From Dromaius novaehollandiae (Eukaryota; Chordata; Aves; Casuariiformes; Dromaiidae), in assembly GCF_036370855.1 (NCBI RefSeq), contig NC_088099.1:144043017-144107016 (forward strand): a stretch of 64,000 bases of DNA, in the 5' to 3' direction. Below are positions 61,320 to 64,000 of this stretch, one piece after another (the first letter of the stretch is position 1; each line of letters begins with the position of its first letter). Under the pieces are notes generated by a model. The model saw nothing but the letters and a program-made list of their open reading frames with translations. It searched no databases and had not been told where the DNA came from. The translations under genes and the position numbers were made by a program.

Positions 61320-61933
61320 TGTCTTAGTTAAAGCATATTGGACTGGGGCTGTCTAGAGTTAGCCGCTTAGCATAACTTACATAAAACTAACTTAGCATGA
61401 GTAGCTAAATTTGCTGAAGCCTTAGGCCGCACTCAGATAACATGAGGAATTTTCACCTAGTTCAGTAAAAAAGGGCCCAGAGCCGGCTCAAGCTGGAAAG
61501 ATAAGGACATTACAAGCAGTCTGTATTCCTGTCTCACACTCCAAAAGGGAGGATGTCAAGACTTTGAAATAAGGCTCATGCCGGACATTAGGACCTTGAG
61601 AAACAAAGCCTCCTCTCACTGCTGGGGCAGTGTTAATTATCGTGGTCTGGAATTACCTCCTCCGAACCTTGGGAGGCAACAACAGGACCCAATAATGAAC
61701 GGGAAGACCCCAGACCTGAATATTACTATTGGTCCGAATGTACTGCGTGAGGGGCGGAGAGCTTAGATTGCAAAGTTATAATTGCCCAGAGGTTCCTTTG
61801 TTCGGGTCCCTATCCGGAGGCACCCAGGTTGAGCTGTCATTTGCCGCTGTACCACTTACAGTAAATGAGTTTGTGATACTCCGTGGCTGAGACTCTGCTT
61901 TGGGAAACCTAGGGTCAGAGACCTTCCTGAACA
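61320..61933 (+). mobile_element. Solo LTR of an endogenous retrovirus-like element (copy 2)
   Basis: Same family and orientation as 20774-21557, sharing blocks from 'gtctagag' near the left edge to 'aacctagggtc' near the right. It is about 170 bp shorter, mainly through lacking the extra internal repeat and the segment that follows it in copy 1. It carries a TATAATT (61777-61783) and no internal viral genes. It is antisense to SPAG1. Edges are approximate and no clear target-site duplication was found. Confidence 0.8.
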
Positions 61934-64000
61934 TCTTCATCTATCAAACTTGTATCCACTGATATAATACACTGATTTAGGTAGGGATCACTAAGGGGTT
62001 TTCAGGATTGACTTCACACAAGATAACTGGACTTTTTATGCATCAAGTCAACTACATATACACAGTCTCCAATCAAATAACACACATATTAAATGGAAGG
62101 ATTGTGTATTTCTTTCTAACAGAGAGGAGAAATTTATCATACCAACTTTATTTTTGATATCATGTTACAAAATTATGTGATCCCAGTCTAAAAAAGAATT
62201 AGTCCTAAATGATTAGTAAAACATTTAAAAACCATTAGATTTCATGCAGTTTATGAGCAAAAAAGAAAACAAATAGCAACTTAAGTGTATTAATCTAATT
62301 TTTTTTGAGTTTTGATATTGCAGGTGATTTAATGTACACTGTACAAAAAGCTTCCATTTACTCAGTAGTGATCTAGTAGTGGTATAATTGTACTGCTATA
62401 TGAAAAATGGAATTCTAAAACCCAATTTCAGACCTCTCTTCCCTCTTTCAGATAAAATTAAAATTATTTCTGAGGCAGTCTGCTTGGACAAAAGGAAAGG
62501 AAGTTATATACAACAGATAATGCATAAAGCTATATCTAGGGTTCCTTGTTAGAAAAATGATGTTATTACCTAAACCTCCTATGGAGAATAAAAATGATAA
62601 AAACTTGAACTGAAGGCTCTTGCATTATTTAAAGGAGGAGAGAAAAAAATCTGAATTACATTTTGCCTTTGAATGAAGATCATATCCTCTTTAGTAAAAC
62701 TGTATATCCTAGACTTTAAGCCACTTTACACCACTTTATGCTAATATTGAATTTCTGGATTCGCTGAGCTTACATAATATTTTATTTACCATTTTCTGTT
62801 CTAAGAAACACTCATGTAGGACCATAAACCAAGAGTAATCAAGCTACAGTGGCAATCTTCATCTCAGCAAAATAAGATAGTCAAGAGGAACTTTTATTGC
62901 AAAATGTGAACTAGGACATATTAATGAAAAAATTTAATCTCAATAATAAGCAGTTATAAAGCATTATACTGGAATTCCCAGCCTCTTAGTACCCCAAATA
63001 ATGGAGAGTGCATAGTTATCCCAATATCTTGGTCTGGTGTCTAAATGTTAGCTAACAGTAAGAAGTAGTTCTCAGCAATACAGAATTCGGTCATTTACTA
63101 ATACGTAAGTATTCCAAGATGATTTGTTAAATTAACAATTAATAAAAAATATCATGCGACTCATAAGGATCCTTTCATAACATTTTGAATTTTTATGTGT
63201 ACCTGCAAAAAGGAAAAATCTTTTAGTGAATTCATCATAACAGAGTCCCAGAATTCCAAACAAGGAGTGGAAAACAGACTGAAGTCATCCATGATAACAT
63301 CTGACAACTCAAAAAAATCCCATTCCCACACCTACTCTTCTGTAAATGCTTCCTATAGCACTATATTTTTTGGGCAGGAAAATAAATGAGGGAAAAAAGA
63401 AAGAAAGAGGAAACTAATAGCTAGAAGAAATTGAAATGTTTATACTGTAGTTCCAAAGATTTGTTAAATATGCTTTACAGCTAAATTAGGAGTTTGGTTT
63501 TTCCCTAAGAATAGAAAGCAGGAATACCAAATCAAGATATAAAATAAGGGGAGTCAAAGTCTACATTTACACTACTGCAGCCAAACACAAAAGGGGCTAT
63601 AGAGTGAAATAGTTGGTACAGAGGATCCAACATCCATATTGTATGTATTTTGGGGAATTCATTTTGGACTAGCTTTATTCTGGTCTCTCAGAACAAATGC
63701 CGACTGGCAGCAGGAAAAATCTCGTAGTACAGTTTCATCCAAAAGGAGTCCAGATCATATGCTTTAAGACCACTCTGAAATGTGAATCAAAGCACATAAA
63801 AGGGCATTTAAGGAGGTTTGCTTCAGAAATGAATTCCTGATTAGAATTAAAACATTATTACAAGACACATGCTAACACTGAAGAGGCACTTTTGTTTGAG
63901 CATTCATCTCTTGCGAGGGAATTCACAGTTTTTTTGGTTTTGTTTTTTTCTGGTTATCAAAATAAATCTCTTAAGGAAAGACTCAACGAGTGCAAATTTG

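Larger units (their letters stand above)
59060..64000 (-). other. SPAG1: Probable SPAG1 upstream intron, partial
   Basis: No exon matching the remembered N-terminal region was found. The stretch contains a near-perfect palindrome (60239-60283) and a solo LTR (61320-61933). If an N-terminal exon lies here it is too diverged for me to see; otherwise all of this is intron. Confidence 0.6.

Noticed and set aside
63195-63389. Open frames on both strands near 63200-63330, considered as a SPAG1 N-terminal exon
   Set aside because: The - strand reading (containing VWEWDFFELSD) does not match the expected SPAG1 N-terminal sequence and is preceded by an in-frame TAG; probably chance.

Overview
The window is animal nuclear DNA, most likely from a bird; another sauropsid is possible. 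Coding sequence is split into short exons with GT-AG introns. Two CR1 LINE fragments carry the typical CR1 3' end, and two copies of one retroviral-type LTR are present. There are no bacterial-style operons and no tRNA, rRNA or CRISPR arrays that I can support. Species assignment is inference from CR1 content, compact introns and gene order.

Two protein-coding genes lie tail to tail, as their human orthologues do on 8q22. On the + strand, positions 1 to about 11,640 hold the 3' half of RNF19A (dorfin), a membrane-anchored RBR-type E3 ubiquitin ligase. Five exons (3674-3788, 5886-6047, 7199-7412, 8808-8951, 9382-10072) encode the last 441 residues: the second membrane region and the long serine-rich cytosolic tail. 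A 1.6 kb 3'UTR follows. The RING/IBR exons lie upstream of the window.

On the - strand, from about 59,059 down to about 23,440, lies most of SPAG1, a co-chaperone scaffold for cytoplasmic pre-assembly of axonemal dynein arms. Fifteen exons join without a frame break to 830 residues: three TPR clusters, a charged linker after each, and a C-terminal RPAP3_C domain. The first exons were not found and probably lie beyond 64,000. The stop codon is at 24,598-24,600.

The interval between the genes (about 11.6-23.4 kb) has no recognisable gene. It contains a GC-rich, partly CpG-dense block (15.2-17.7 kb), long homopolymer runs and a solo LTR (20,774-21,557). A second, shorter copy of that LTR (61,320-61,933) sits in the same orientation at the far end of the window, so the two direct repeats flank nearly all of the visible SPAG1 gene. 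Other structure includes a perfect 26-bp-arm inverted repeat in a SPAG1 intron, a near-perfect 45-bp palindrome, several tandem duplications and simple repeats, and a G-rich tract in the RNF19A 3'UTR.

The two genes act in different pathways (ubiquitination; dynein-arm assembly) and are simply conserved neighbours. I found no convincing undescribed multi-gene system. The most notable non-genic signals are the intronic hairpin, the paired LTRs and the GC-rich block.
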